A stretch of DNA of 64,000 nucleotides from Palsa-504 sp963744005 (GTDB taxonomy: Bacteria; Actinomycetota; Actinomycetes; Streptosporangiales; Streptosporangiaceae): NCBI GenBank assembly GCA_963744005.1, contig CAVURU010000003.1, positions 3,410,001 through 3,474,000 of the forward strand. The letters run 5' to 3'. The position numbers and the translations under genes were made by a program. Below are positions 43,379 through 51,333 of the stretch, piece by piece; within the stretch, counting starts at the first letter, position 1, and each line of letters starts with the position of its first letter. The notes beneath the pieces were generated by a model, which was given only the letters and a program-made list of their open reading frames with translations, was not told where the DNA came from and did not search any database.

Positions 43379-45837
43379 CGCAGACTGAGGCCGAGGTCAG
43401 GGAAACCGAATTCGGCCGGGCGCGGCTGCGCAAGGAAGACGCGCGGCTGATCACCGGCCAGACCAACTGGACCGACAACATCCAGCTGCCCGGGATGCTG
43501 CACATCGCGTTCCTGCGCAGCCCGTTCGCGCACGCCCGGATCACCTCGGTCGACGTGAGCGCGGCCCGGGACGAGCCGGGAGTGATCGCCGCCTACTCGG
43601 GCGCGGACTTCGCCGCCGAGCAGGGCAGCCTGCCGTGCGCCTGGCCGGTCACCCCCGACATCGTGATCCCGGCCCATCCGCCCATGGCGGTGGATGAGGT
43701 CCGCTATGTCGGCGAGGCGGTGGCCTGCGTCGTGGCCCGTGACCGCTACACCGCGGCCGATGCGCTGGCCGCCATCGAGATCGAATACGAGCAGCTACCG
43801 CCGGTCCTGGACATGAGGACAGCCCTGGACGAGGCCTCACCGAAGGTGCACGAGGCAGGAAACAAGAGCTTCGACTTCGTCTTCGCCCAGGGCGACCTCG
43901 ACGCCGCCTTCCAGGACGCGCCCATCGTGATCGAGCGCACCTACCGGCAGCAGCGGCTGATCCCGGCGGCGATGGAACCGCGGGCCGTGGTCTGCTCCGC
44001 CGTCGCCGGTGAGTTCACCATCTGGTCGGCGACCCAGATCCCGCACATCCTGCGGGTCATGCTGGCCCTGGTGACCGGCATCCCCGAGCAGGCCATCCGG
44101 GTGATCGCGCCGGACGTCGGCGGCGGATTCGGATCCAAGCTGCAGGTCACGGCCGAAGAAGTGCTGGCCATGCTCATCGCGCGCAAGCTGGGGCGGCCGG
44201 TCAAGTGGACCGAGTCGCGCAGCGAAGGCAACATGACCGTGCACCACGGCCGGGACCAGTGGCAGCGGCTGCGGCTCGCCGCCGACAGCGACGGCCGGGT
44301 CCGCGGGTTCGACGTCGACCTGCTGGCCGACATGGGCGCCTACCTCATGCTCGTCACGCCGGGCATCCCGATCCTCGGGGCGTTCATGTACCCGGCCATC
44401 TACAAGATGGACGCCTACAAGTTCCGCTGCGTGGGGGTCTTCACGACCAAGATGCCGACCGACGCCTACCGTGGCGCGGGGCGGCCCGAGGCCACGTTCG
44501 CCATCGAGCGGATGATGGACGAGCTGGCCGCGCACCTCGGCGTCGATCCCCTCGAGCTACGGGAGCGGAACTGGATCAAGCACGAGGAGTTCCCGTTCAC
44601 CTCGGTGGCCGGGCTGACCTACGACTCCGGTAACTACGAGGCGGCCACGGCCCGGGCCAAGGAGCTGTTCGGCTACGACGCGCTGCGCCAGGAACAGCAG
44701 CAGCGCCGGGCCAGCAACGACCCCGTCCAGCTCGGCATCGGGATCTCGACCTTCACCGAGATGTGCGGGCTGGCCCCGTCCCGGGTGCTGGGCTCGCTGG
44801 CCTACGCGGCAGGCGGCTGGGAGCACGCCTCGATCAGGATGCTGCCGACCGGCAAGGTCGAGGTCATCACCGGCTCCAGCGCGCACGGCCAGGGCCACGA
44901 GACGGCGTGGAGCCAGATCGTCGCCGACCAGCTCGGCGTGGCCTTCGAGGACATCCGGGTGCTGCATGGAGACACCCAGATCTCGCCCAAGGGCATGGAC
45001 ACCTACGGATCCCGGAGCCTGGCCGTCGGAGGGATGGCGCTGGTCTCGGCGTGCGGCAAGGTGATCGAGAGGGCGAAGGCCATCGCGGCCGGCCTGCTCG
45101 AGGTCTCGGCCGACGACCTGGAATGGACCCCGGGCCGGTTCGCGGTCCGCGGTGACCCGGACAAGGGCGCCACGATCAGCGAGATCGCCTTCGCGGCGTT
45201 CGCGGCGCACAACCTGCCCGACGGAACCGAGCCGAGCATCGACGCCGAGGCCACCTATGACCCGGACAACTTCTCCTTCCCGCACGGCACCCACCTGTGC
45301 GCGGCCGAGATCGACACCGAGACCGGCTTCGTCACGATCCGCTCCTACGTGGCGGTTGACGACGTCGGCACGGTGGTCAACCCGCTGATCGTGGAAGGCC
45401 AGGTGCACGGCGGCCTGGCCCAGGGCATCGCTCAGGCCCTGTACGAGGAGGCGGTCTACGACGACGACGGCAACCTGGTCACCTCCACCTTGGCCGACTA
45501 CCTGATCCCGTCGGCGGCCGACCTGCCGTCCTACACCACCGACCGGACCGAGAGCCGGGCCGACAATCCGCTGGGGGTCAAGGGCGTCGGCGAGGCAGGC
45601 ACGATCGCCTCCACCCCCGCCGTGGTCAACGCCATCGTCGACGCGCTGCGCCCGCTGGGCATCGACGACATCACCATGCCGTGCACTCCCGAGCGGGTCT
45701 GGCGGGCCATCCAGGAGGCCCGCGGCGGCGAGCAGGCCAGCGCGGCCGAGCAGCACGCCGCCCGGCAGAGCGACCAGACCCAGGGTCACAGCCCGCAAGG
45801 CATCGGAACCCCGGACCAGAGCGGAGGCGCGGCATGA
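43375..45837 (+). CDS. coxL: CoxL-type molybdopterin-binding subunit (form II)
   Basis: The 820-residue large subunit binds the Mo-pyranopterin cofactor. It shows RKEDARLITGQTNWTDNI, VAPDVGGGFGSK, and GVKGVGEAGTIASTPAVVNAI near the end. The active-site loop reads AYRGAGR (residues 364-370). True (form I) CO dehydrogenases have AYRCSFR with the catalytic cysteine, so this is a form II enzyme whose substrate may be an aldehyde, a heterocycle or another compound. A Gln/Ser-rich tail of about 40 residues follows the domain. It overlaps coxS and coxM by ATGA junctions. Confidence 0.92.
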   Translation: MTQTEAEVRETEFGRARLRKEDARLITGQTNWTDNIQLPGMLHIAFLRSPFAHARITSVDVSAARDEPGVIAAYSGADFAAEQGSLPCAWPVTPDIVIPAHPPMAVDEVRYVGEAVACVVARDRYTAADALAAIEIEYEQLPPVLDMRTALDEASPKVHEAGNKSFDFVFAQGDLDAAFQDAPIVIERTYRQQRLIPAAMEPRAVVCSAVAGEFTIWSATQIPHILRVMLALVTGIPEQAIRVIAPDVGGGFGSKLQVTAEEVLAMLIARKLGRPVKWTESRSEGNMTVHHGRDQWQRLRLAADSDGRVRGFDVDLLADMGAYLMLVTPGIPILGAFMYPAIYKMDAYKFRCVGVFTTKMPTDAYRGAGRPEATFAIERMMDELAAHLGVDPLELRERNWIKHEEFPFTSVAGLTYDSGNYEAATARAKELFGYDALRQEQQQRRASNDPVQLGIGISTFTEMCGLAPSRVLGSLAYAAGGWEHASIRMLPTGKVEVITGSSAHGQGHETAWSQIVADQLGVAFEDIRVLHGDTQISPKGMDTYGSRSLAVGGMALVSACGKVIERAKAIAAGLLEVSADDLEWTPGRFAVRGDPDKGATISEIAFAAFAAHNLPDGTEPSIDAEATYDPDNFSFPHGTHLCAAEIDTETGFVTIRSYVAVDDVGTVVNPLIVEGQVHGGLAQGIAQALYEEAVYDDDGNLVTSTLADYLIPSAADLPSYTTDRTESRADNPLGVKGVGEAGTIASTPAVVNAIVDALRPLGIDDITMPCTPERVWRAIQEARGGEQASAAEQHAARQSDQTQGHSPQGIGTPDQSGGAA

Positions 45838-46691
45838 TCCCGGCCAAGTTCGACTACGTCCGTCCCGGCTCGCTCGGCGAGGCGGTTTCCGTGCTGGCCG
45901 GCCGGGGTGATGACGCGAAGGTCATCGCGGGCGGCCAGAGCCTCATGCCGCTGCTGCGGCTGCGGCTGGCCTACCCGGACCTGCTGGTCGACGTGGGCGG
46001 CCTGGCTGAGCTGCGCGGCGTGACCGACGCCGGGGACGCCCTGGTGATCGGCGCGGGAACGACGCACTACCAGCTGGTCCATGATCCGCTGATCGCCGAG
46101 CACTGCGGGCTGCTGGCCGAGGCCGTCGGCACGGTCGCCGACCCGGCCGTGCGGCATCGCGGCACCCTGGGCGGCGCCCTGGCGCACGCCGATCCGGCCG
46201 GAGACCTGCCCGCGGTGATACTCGCCCTGGACGCGACGCTGATGGCCACCGGACCCGGCGGGGACCGCGAGATCGCCGCCGGGGACTTCTTCGTGGACTA
46301 CCTGACCTCCACCCTGGCGCCGGAGGAGATCCTGACCGCGATCCGGATTCCCAAGCTCGGTCCCGACTGGGGTTACCGGTACGAGAAGTTCCACCGGACC
46401 GCGCAGGCCTGGGCCACGGTCGGCGTGGCGGCGCTGGTGCGCCGATCCGGCGGAGCGGTCGCCGAGGCCCGGATCGGGCTCACCAACATGGGCACCACGC
46501 CGCTGCGGGCCGCCGCGGCGGAACGCGCCGTGGCCGGGGCCGAGACCACCCGGGCGGCGCTGACCGCCGCCGCCGCGAACGCCGACGACGGCACCAGGCC
46601 GCCCGCTGACCTGCACGGCGCACCCGACTACCGGCGGCACCTGGCCCGGGTGCTGACCGGCCGCGCCCTGGTCGCCGCGGCGGGAGCCTGA
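45834..46691 (+). CDS. coxM: CoxM-type FAD-binding subunit
   Basis: The 285-residue medium subunit has IPAKFDYVRPGSLGEAVSVL, the FAD motifs AGGQSLMPLLRLRLA and TLGGALAHADPAGDLPA, and a C-terminal CO-deh-flavoprotein domain with GLTNMGTTPLRA. It accepts electrons from CoxS. The start ATG 45834 overlaps the coxL stop. With S and L it completes one enzyme, but no coxG, coxDEF or xdhC-like maturation genes follow; regulators do. Confidence 0.92.
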   Translation: MIPAKFDYVRPGSLGEAVSVLAGRGDDAKVIAGGQSLMPLLRLRLAYPDLLVDVGGLAELRGVTDAGDALVIGAGTTHYQLVHDPLIAEHCGLLAEAVGTVADPAVRHRGTLGGALAHADPAGDLPAVILALDATLMATGPGGDREIAAGDFFVDYLTSTLAPEEILTAIRIPKLGPDWGYRYEKFHRTAQAWATVGVAALVRRSGGAVAEARIGLTNMGTTPLRAAAAERAVAGAETTRAALTAAAANADDGTRPPADLHGAPDYRRHLARVLTGRALVAAAGA

Positions 46692-46700
46692 CCCTGGACG

Positions 46701-47264
46701 ATGAATAAGGTCCCCAGCCAGAGGCTGTCGCTGGCCGAGTGGGCGGTCCTGTGCCTGCTGCACGAGGAGGAGGAGCCCACCTACGGCCTGGTCCTGGTCG
46801 GCCTGCTGGACCGCGGCGGCAGCCTGGGCCGGGTCTGGACCGTGCCCAGAGCCATTGTCTACCGGGCGCTGCGGCGGCTCACGGATCTGGGCCTGATCCA
46901 GGAGCTGGGCGAGCAGCGCAGCCGGGTCGGGCCGGTCCGCTGGCTCTACCAGGTAAGCCCGGCGGGCCGGGAGCGGGCTACGGCGTGGCTCAGCAGGCCG
47001 GTCGAGCACCCCCGGGACGTCAGGTCCGAGCTGATGGTCAAGCTCGCCCTGCTGGACCGGAGCGGAGTCGACACCCGGGGCCTGCTCCAGGTGCAGCTGG
47101 CCCAGCTGCTCCCGGTGGCCGCCGCGCTCAGTGACCACCTCCAGGCCGCGACGGGGTTCGACCGTACGCTCGCGCTGTGGCGGTATGAGGCGATCACGGC
47201 CACCGTGCGGTTCCTGGAGGCCCTGATCGCACAGCAGGAAGCACTGGCTCCGGCCCGGGCCTGA
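46701..47264 (+). CDS. PadR family transcriptional regulator
   Basis: The winged helix has LAEWAVLCLLHEEEEPTYGLVLV, IVYRALRRLTDLGLIQEL and a wing ending YQVSPAGRERATAWL. A helical C-terminal part (about 90-187) follows. It starts 10 bases after coxM, so it is co-transcribed with the Mo-hydroxylase and is a plausible regulator of it. The inducer is unknown. Confidence 0.85.
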   Translation: MNKVPSQRLSLAEWAVLCLLHEEEEPTYGLVLVGLLDRGGSLGRVWTVPRAIVYRALRRLTDLGLIQELGEQRSRVGPVRWLYQVSPAGRERATAWLSRPVEHPRDVRSELMVKLALLDRSGVDTRGLLQVQLAQLLPVAAALSDHLQAATGFDRTLALWRYEAITATVRFLEALIAQQEALAPARA

Positions 47265-47304
47265 CCCGGGTCGGCCGCCCTTGAAACCAGGAGCGGAAAC
47301 AGGA

Positions 47305-47769
47305 ATGGATACGGACGGGGTGATCCGGCTCCGGCGTGTCATCGTCGGTCTCGCCCGGCGGCTCGACACCCCATCGGTCCAGGAGGGGCTGAGCCCGGCC
47401 CAGGCGTCGGTGCTGGCCGCGACCGTCACTCGCGGGCCGCTCGGTCTTGGTGAGCTGAGCGACATCGAGGGAATCGATCCGGCCCCGCTGTCCCGGGTCG
47501 TCGGCATGCTCGAGACCTTCGGCCTGGTGCGCTGCGAGCCCGGTCCAGGGGACGACCACACCGTCCGGGTCGAGGGGACACCGGCCGGGGCAGCGACCTG
47601 GCAACTGATCGGCGCCGAGCAAGGCGAGCTGATCGCGGAGCTGCTGGCCGGCCTGAGCACTCCGGACCAGCGGACGCTGGCCGCGGCTATGCCCGCGCTG
47701 GATCAGCTTTCCGCGGGCCTGCGCCGCCGTCCGCATCAGCGGCTCAGCGCGGACGGGCCGGTCACGTGA
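47305..47769 (+). CDS. MarR family transcriptional regulator
   Basis: The 154-residue protein begins MDTDGVIRLRRVIVGLARRL and has the MarR winged helix (LSPAQASVLAATVTRGPLGLGELSDIEGIDPAPLSRVVGMLETFGLV) and a helical end. ATG 47305 is preferred over TTG 47281 because the paralogue at 49647 begins the same way. The two proteins share the whole N-terminal half. Its stop overlaps the GTG of the CBS-globin gene. Confidence 0.87.
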   Translation: MDTDGVIRLRRVIVGLARRLDTPSVQEGLSPAQASVLAATVTRGPLGLGELSDIEGIDPAPLSRVVGMLETFGLVRCEPGPGDDHTVRVEGTPAGAATWQLIGAEQGELIAELLAGLSTPDQRTLAAAMPALDQLSAGLRRRPHQRLSADGPVT

Positions 47770-48713
47770 CCCGGGCCGTTCCGGCCGGGGCCGTCCGCAC
47801 CGCGGCCGACGCGATGCTGACCCGGCCGGACAGGCACCCGCTGGGGGTGACCGTGCGGGAGATACGGGAGTACTTCCAGGACGAACACGTGCACACCGCG
47901 CTCATCGTCGGCCCGGCCGGGCACCTGGCGGCGGTGGTGGAGCGCGCGGACATAACCTCCGGCGCAGGGCCCGGCTCCGCCGCCGCGCCACTGGGACAGC
48001 TGGCGGGCCGCACGGTTCCGGCCGGGGCCAGCCTGGCGGCCGTCCTGCGCAGCATGAACGCCACGGGACAGCGGCGGGCCGCGGTCATCGGCGCGGACGG
48101 GACCCTGCTCGGCCTGCTGTGCCTCAAGGGCAGCCGGGCGGGATTCTGCTCGGATCAGGACGTCCGGGCCCGCGCCCAGGAGCAGGCCCGCCAGGCCGGG
48201 AGCGAGCGGGCCGCCGGCGGTGATGATTACATCGTTACAATGCAGCTCATGAGCGATGTCCCGACGTTGCATGAGTGGGCCGGCGGCCGCCCGGCCCTCG
48301 AGCGGATGATCAACTGCTTCTACGATCGCGTCGAACGCGATGACCTGCTCAGCCCGCTGTTCCCGGGCGGAGTCAGCGCGTCGCACCGCGAGCACGTCAC
48401 CACCTGGTGGTGCGAGGTCTTCGGCGGCCCCGCCGGATACACCGAGCAGCTCGGCGGGTACCCAGCCATGCTCGCGCACCATCGCAACCTGGCCATCACC
48501 GCCGAGCAGCGGTTCCGGTTCGCCTCGCTGATGAGCCTGGCGGCTGATGACGCCGGCCTGCCATCTGACCCTGAGTTCCGGGCCGCGCTGGTCGGCTACC
48601 TGGAATGGGGTACCCGGCTGGCCATGCACAACTCACAGCCCGGCGCGGACGTGGTGGAACAGGCGCCGGTGCCGCACTGGGGCTGGGGGGTCGCGCCGCC
48701 CTATCAGCCGTGA
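47766..48713 (+). CDS. CBS-domain / truncated hemoglobin (group II) fusion
   Basis: The 315-residue frame is continuous. Residues about 10-140 form a CBS pair (ADAMLTRPDRHPLGVTVREI, HTALIVGPAGHLAAVVERADI, and a second half with RRAAVIGADGTLLGLLCL). Residues about 165-300 are a group II truncated globin: ALERMINCFYDRVERDDLLSPLF, CEVFGGPAGYTEQLGGY, AHHRNLAITAEQRFRF with the proximal histidine, and LEWGTRLAMHNSQPG. CBS pairs bind adenosyl ligands; globins bind O2, NO or CO. An internal start at ATG 48244 or 48250 has no ribosome site, so a fusion is favoured. It is coupled to the MarR gene by a GTGA overlap. Confidence 0.83.
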   Translation: MTRAVPAGAVRTAADAMLTRPDRHPLGVTVREIREYFQDEHVHTALIVGPAGHLAAVVERADITSGAGPGSAAAPLGQLAGRTVPAGASLAAVLRSMNATGQRRAAVIGADGTLLGLLCLKGSRAGFCSDQDVRARAQEQARQAGSERAAGGDDYIVTMQLMSDVPTLHEWAGGRPALERMINCFYDRVERDDLLSPLFPGGVSASHREHVTTWWCEVFGGPAGYTEQLGGYPAMLAHHRNLAITAEQRFRFASLMSLAADDAGLPSDPEFRAALVGYLEWGTRLAMHNSQPGADVVEQAPVPHWGWGVAPPYQP

Positions 48714-48769
48714 CCGGGGACGATCAGGAAGGACATCGCGGACGCCGGTGTTCCGGTAGGTTCACGGAC

Positions 48770-49180
48770 GTGCCGATATTCCGGATCAGGGAAGCGGCCG
48801 GCCTGCTGGGGGTCAGCGACGACACGGTGCGCCGCTGGGCCGACAAGGGCCGGATCCAGATCTTCGCCGACAGCTCCGGCCGCCAGGCCGTCGATGGCGC
48901 GGCGCTGGCCAAGCTGGCCCAGGACCTGGCCGATGAGACCCGCTACGATCCGCAGACCACGGGCGCGCATTCGCTGCGGAACAGGTTCCCGGGGCTGGTC
49001 ACCCGAATCGTTCGGGACACCGTGATGGCCCAGGTCGAGATCCAGGCGGGACCGCACCGGTTCGTGTCGCTCGTCAGCCGCGAAGCCGTCGACGAGCTCG
49101 GCCTGGAACCGGGCATGCTCGCCATCGCCGCCGTCAAGGCCACCAGCGTGTCGGTCGAGGTCCCGCCGGGCGATGGGTGA
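48770..49180 (+). CDS. HTH-TOBE (molbindin-like) regulator
   Basis: The 136-residue protein has an N-terminal MerR/excisionase-like HTH (FRIREAAGLLGVSDDTVRRWADKG, residues 3-26) and a C-terminal TOBE/Mop domain (NRFPGLVTRIVRDTVMAQVEIQAGPHRFVSLVSREAVDELGLEPGMLAIAAVKATSVSVEV). Mop domains bind molybdate or tungstate. GTG 48770 starts the HTH without extra sequence. It is the natural molybdenum-responsive partner of the upstream CoxSLM genes. A leftward MarR reading frame overlaps its 3' two-thirds on the other strand. Confidence 0.85.
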   Translation: MPIFRIREAAGLLGVSDDTVRRWADKGRIQIFADSSGRQAVDGAALAKLAQDLADETRYDPQTTGAHSLRNRFPGLVTRIVRDTVMAQVEIQAGPHRFVSLVSREAVDELGLEPGMLAIAAVKATSVSVEVPPGDG

Positions 49181-49647
49181 CCAGACGGCCTGGACTCCCG
49201 CGCTCGGGCTAAGGCCTGAGCTGAGGACCGGAGCCGTTCGGCGAGATTCTCCAGCGCGGGCAGCGCGGCCGACAGCGCGGCCTCCTGCTCGACCGGCAGG
49301 TACGTCACGTATTCGGAGATGACCTTGGCCCGCTCGGCCGAGATGCGCTGCCAGGCGGCATCCCCCTGCTCGGTGACCTCGACCTGGGCGGCACGGAAAT
49401 CGTTCGGATCGCGCCGCCGGCGGATCAGGCCGCCGGCGCTCAGGGTCCGGATCAGCCGGGACAGCATGGTCGGGTTGATCCCCTCGATCTCAGCCAGTTC
49501 GGCCAGGCGCAGCGGGCCGCGATTGACGATCACGGCCAGGACCGAAGCCTGGGCCGGGGTCAGACCCTCCCCGACCGACGCGGCGTTGAGCTGCCGGGCC
49601 AGCCCGAGGACGACGCGCCGCAAGCGGATCACGCTCTCGGCATCCAC
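48943..49647 (-). CDS. MarR family regulator with run-on C-terminus
   Basis: Residues 1-150 form a MarR protein: MDAESVIRLRRVVLGLARQL, LTPAQASVLAVIVNRGPLRLAEL and GINPTMLSRLIRTLSAGGLI. It is a clear paralogue of the MarR at 47305. The frame does not stop at the usual length. It continues about 84 residues through low-complexity sequence antisense to the HTH-TOBE gene and ends at 48943. The extra part has no domain features, so the ancestral stop near 49200 was probably lost. Confidence 0.75.
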   Translation of the reverse strand: MDAESVIRLRRVVLGLARQLNAASVGEGLTPAQASVLAVIVNRGPLRLAELAEIEGINPTMLSRLIRTLSAGGLIRRRRDPNDFRAAQVEVTEQGDAAWQRISAERAKVISEYVTYLPVEQEAALSAALPALENLAERLRSSAQALARARESRPSGHPSPGGTSTDTLVALTAAMASMPGSRPSSSTASRLTSDTNRCGPAWISTWAITVSRTIRVTSPGNLFRSECAPVVCGS

Positions 49648-49801
49648 TCGCTCCGCCTCGCTTCCCGCCAGGTCCGATCCGCTGGTAAGTCAAGTTTGCC
49701 CAGCAAGCCGGGTTCGTCAAGAGGCGAGAGCGCTCGGCCGCGCCATGACGGGGCCAGCTCGCGCTCGGCTCATAGGTCCGGGTCCACCCGGCGGGGCCTG
49801 C

Positions 49802-50275
49802 TCAGCGGCCCAGCAGGCGGTTCCCGGCGGCCCGGGCGAGCTCCATGACGGCCGGGTCCCCCGCTCGCCAGGTGACCGTCAGCCGCACGCCGGTTAGCAG
49901 CCAGCCGCGGCCGGACCGGACCAGGGTGTCGGCGTAGTACCCGCCGACGGTGTACACCGACGCCGGATCCTCGGGGTCGTAGACGTGCCGGGCCTGCATG
50001 TACATCGTGATCGCGGCCTCGTCCCCGGTCACGGTGGCCAGCGGGTTCGTCATCACGTGCTGGGTCGCGGCGAAGCCGATGAACTGCGGCACGACGCCGG
50101 CCACGTAATCGTCCGCGCTCATGACCCGCGGCGCCAGGCCGGGGCCGAAGCTGGAGAAGTCTATGGTCACCGTGTCGGCGAACAGCGAGCGGTACAGCGC
50201 CCAGTCGCGCCTGTCCACGGCCATCGCGTACCGGTACAGCGTCTCGGCCACGGCCAGCTGGTCGGCGGGATCCAT
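49802..50275 (-). CDS. SnoaL/NTF2-like family protein
   Basis: The 157-residue protein begins MDPADQLAVAETLYRYAMAVDRRDWALYRSLFADTVTID and has a cone-shaped NTF2-like fold pattern with QHVMTNPLATVTGDEAAITMYMQARHV and GGYYADTLVRSGRGWLLTGVRLTVTW. Such proteins are polyketide cyclases, dehydratases or ligand carriers. No partner enzyme is next to it, so the role is unknown. It is read leftward, convergent with nothing nearby. Confidence 0.75.
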   Translation of the reverse strand: MDPADQLAVAETLYRYAMAVDRRDWALYRSLFADTVTIDFSSFGPGLAPRVMSADDYVAGVVPQFIGFAATQHVMTNPLATVTGDEAAITMYMQARHVYDPEDPASVYTVGGYYADTLVRSGRGWLLTGVRLTVTWRAGDPAVMELARAAGNRLLGR

Positions 50276-50420
50276 CGCGAAAGTCTAGCCGCGCCTCCGC
50301 GGCGTACCGGAGCCCGCGGCTGCGGATCCGGCTCGGCGGCCGCCCGGGTTGGTAGGCTGCCCTACACCGGGCTGCGGATGAGCGGCCTCGACTCAGGCGT
50401 CCACGGGGCGGAGGCTCGTC

Positions 50421-50546
50421 GTGAAGATCAAGGTGCTGCTGATCATCCTGCTGGGGCTGGGCGGGTTCGCAGTCTGGCGGAAGGTGCAGTCCGACCGGGC
50501 GGAGCTCGACCTGTGGACCGAGGCCACATCGGCCGACGAAGGCTAG
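50421..50546 (+). CDS. DLW-39 family small membrane protein
   Basis: The 41-residue protein is MKIKVLLIILLGLGG then FAVWRKVQSDRAELDLWTEA and TSADEG. A single membrane helix is followed by the diagnostic ELDLWTEAT end. It starts at GTG 50421, preceded by GGCGGAGG. Family members are found near gyrA/tRNA-Ile/tRNA-Ala in many actinobacteria. Its presence here marks a return to conserved backbone after the accessory block. Confidence 0.85.
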   Translation: MKIKVLLIILLGLGGFAVWRKVQSDRAELDLWTEATSADEG

Positions 50547-50587
50547 CCGGCCGGTGCGGCCAGGCCGCCGGCCGAGAAGGCCGGCCG

Positions 50588-51280
50588 GTGAGTGAGGCGT
50601 CGGCCATATCGCTGGTCTGCTGCGACGTGGTCGGAGCCGCGGCTGCCGACGGCAGCGTGCTCGAGAGGGCCTTCGCGGAGGCGATCGCCACCCAGGGCGT
50701 GGTGACCGGCACGGCGGCTTACGTCCGGTCGATGGTGCAGTTCGACCGGACCCGCGGGTGGTCTCCGGCCGCGGTCATTCACACGCTTTTTCCTGAGGAC
50801 GAGATCCGGGCCCAGGCCACGATCCTGGCCTTCGAGCGGTCCTTCCAGGCCGCCGTCGACCGGTTCGGCGCCCTCCCGCTGCCCGGCGCCAACGATGCGC
50901 TGTCCAAGCTCACCGCGGCCGGCACCAAGCTGTGCCTGGTCTCGGGGCTGTCCCGGCCCGCGCTCAGCCTGATCATGGAACGGCTCGCCTGGTGGCAGCG
51001 CGCCGACCTGGTGCTGTGCGCCGACGACGTGGCCCGGTGCTTTCCCGGGCCGGATCTGGTGCTGACCGCGATCCTGCGGCTGGGGGTCTGCGATGTGCGG
51101 GACGTCGCGGTGGTGACGGCCAGCGAGGCCGGAGTGGCGGGCGCGCGCCGGGCCGGGGCCCGGATGGTGGTCGGCGTCCTGTCCGGCGTGCACGACGGCA
51201 ACCGGCTGCGCCGGGCCGGCGCCACGCACCTGCTGACCGACCTGAGCGACCTGCCCGACCTGGTGGCCGCGCCGGATTAG
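50588..51280 (+). CDS. HAD-like hydrolase, phosphonatase-type, degenerate motif I
   Basis: The 230-residue protein has the overall HAD layout: a nucleophile-strand start SLVCCDVVGAAAADGSVL, a helical cap (AFAEAIATQG to WSPAAVIHTLF), motif II KLCLVSGLSRP and the late region CFPGPDLVLTAI and VAVVTASEAGVAGARRAGARMVVGV. Motif I reads DVVG; the second aspartate of DxDG is absent, and the motif III/IV pairs are weak. It may be a phosphonatase-like enzyme with altered chemistry or a non-catalytic relative. It starts at GTG 50588. Confidence 0.65.
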   Translation: MSEASAISLVCCDVVGAAAADGSVLERAFAEAIATQGVVTGTAAYVRSMVQFDRTRGWSPAAVIHTLFPEDEIRAQATILAFERSFQAAVDRFGALPLPGANDALSKLTAAGTKLCLVSGLSRPALSLIMERLAWWQRADLVLCADDVARCFPGPDLVLTAILRLGVCDVRDVAVVTASEAGVAGARRAGARMVVGVLSGVHDGNRLRRAGATHLLTDLSDLPDLVAAPD

Positions 51281-51333
51281 ATCTCCCCTGCTCACCGGGT
51301 TGAGCGCTGGCCGGCACATGGCAAACTGGAGAC

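Noticed and set aside
42911..46691. True aerobic CO dehydrogenase
   Set aside because: The CoxL loop is AYRGAGR, not AYRCSFR, so CO oxidation should not be claimed.
47760..47771. GGTCACGTGACC as a second parS
   Set aside because: The CACGTG core is there, but the TTT/AAA flanks of parS are missing, and it overlaps a stop/start junction.
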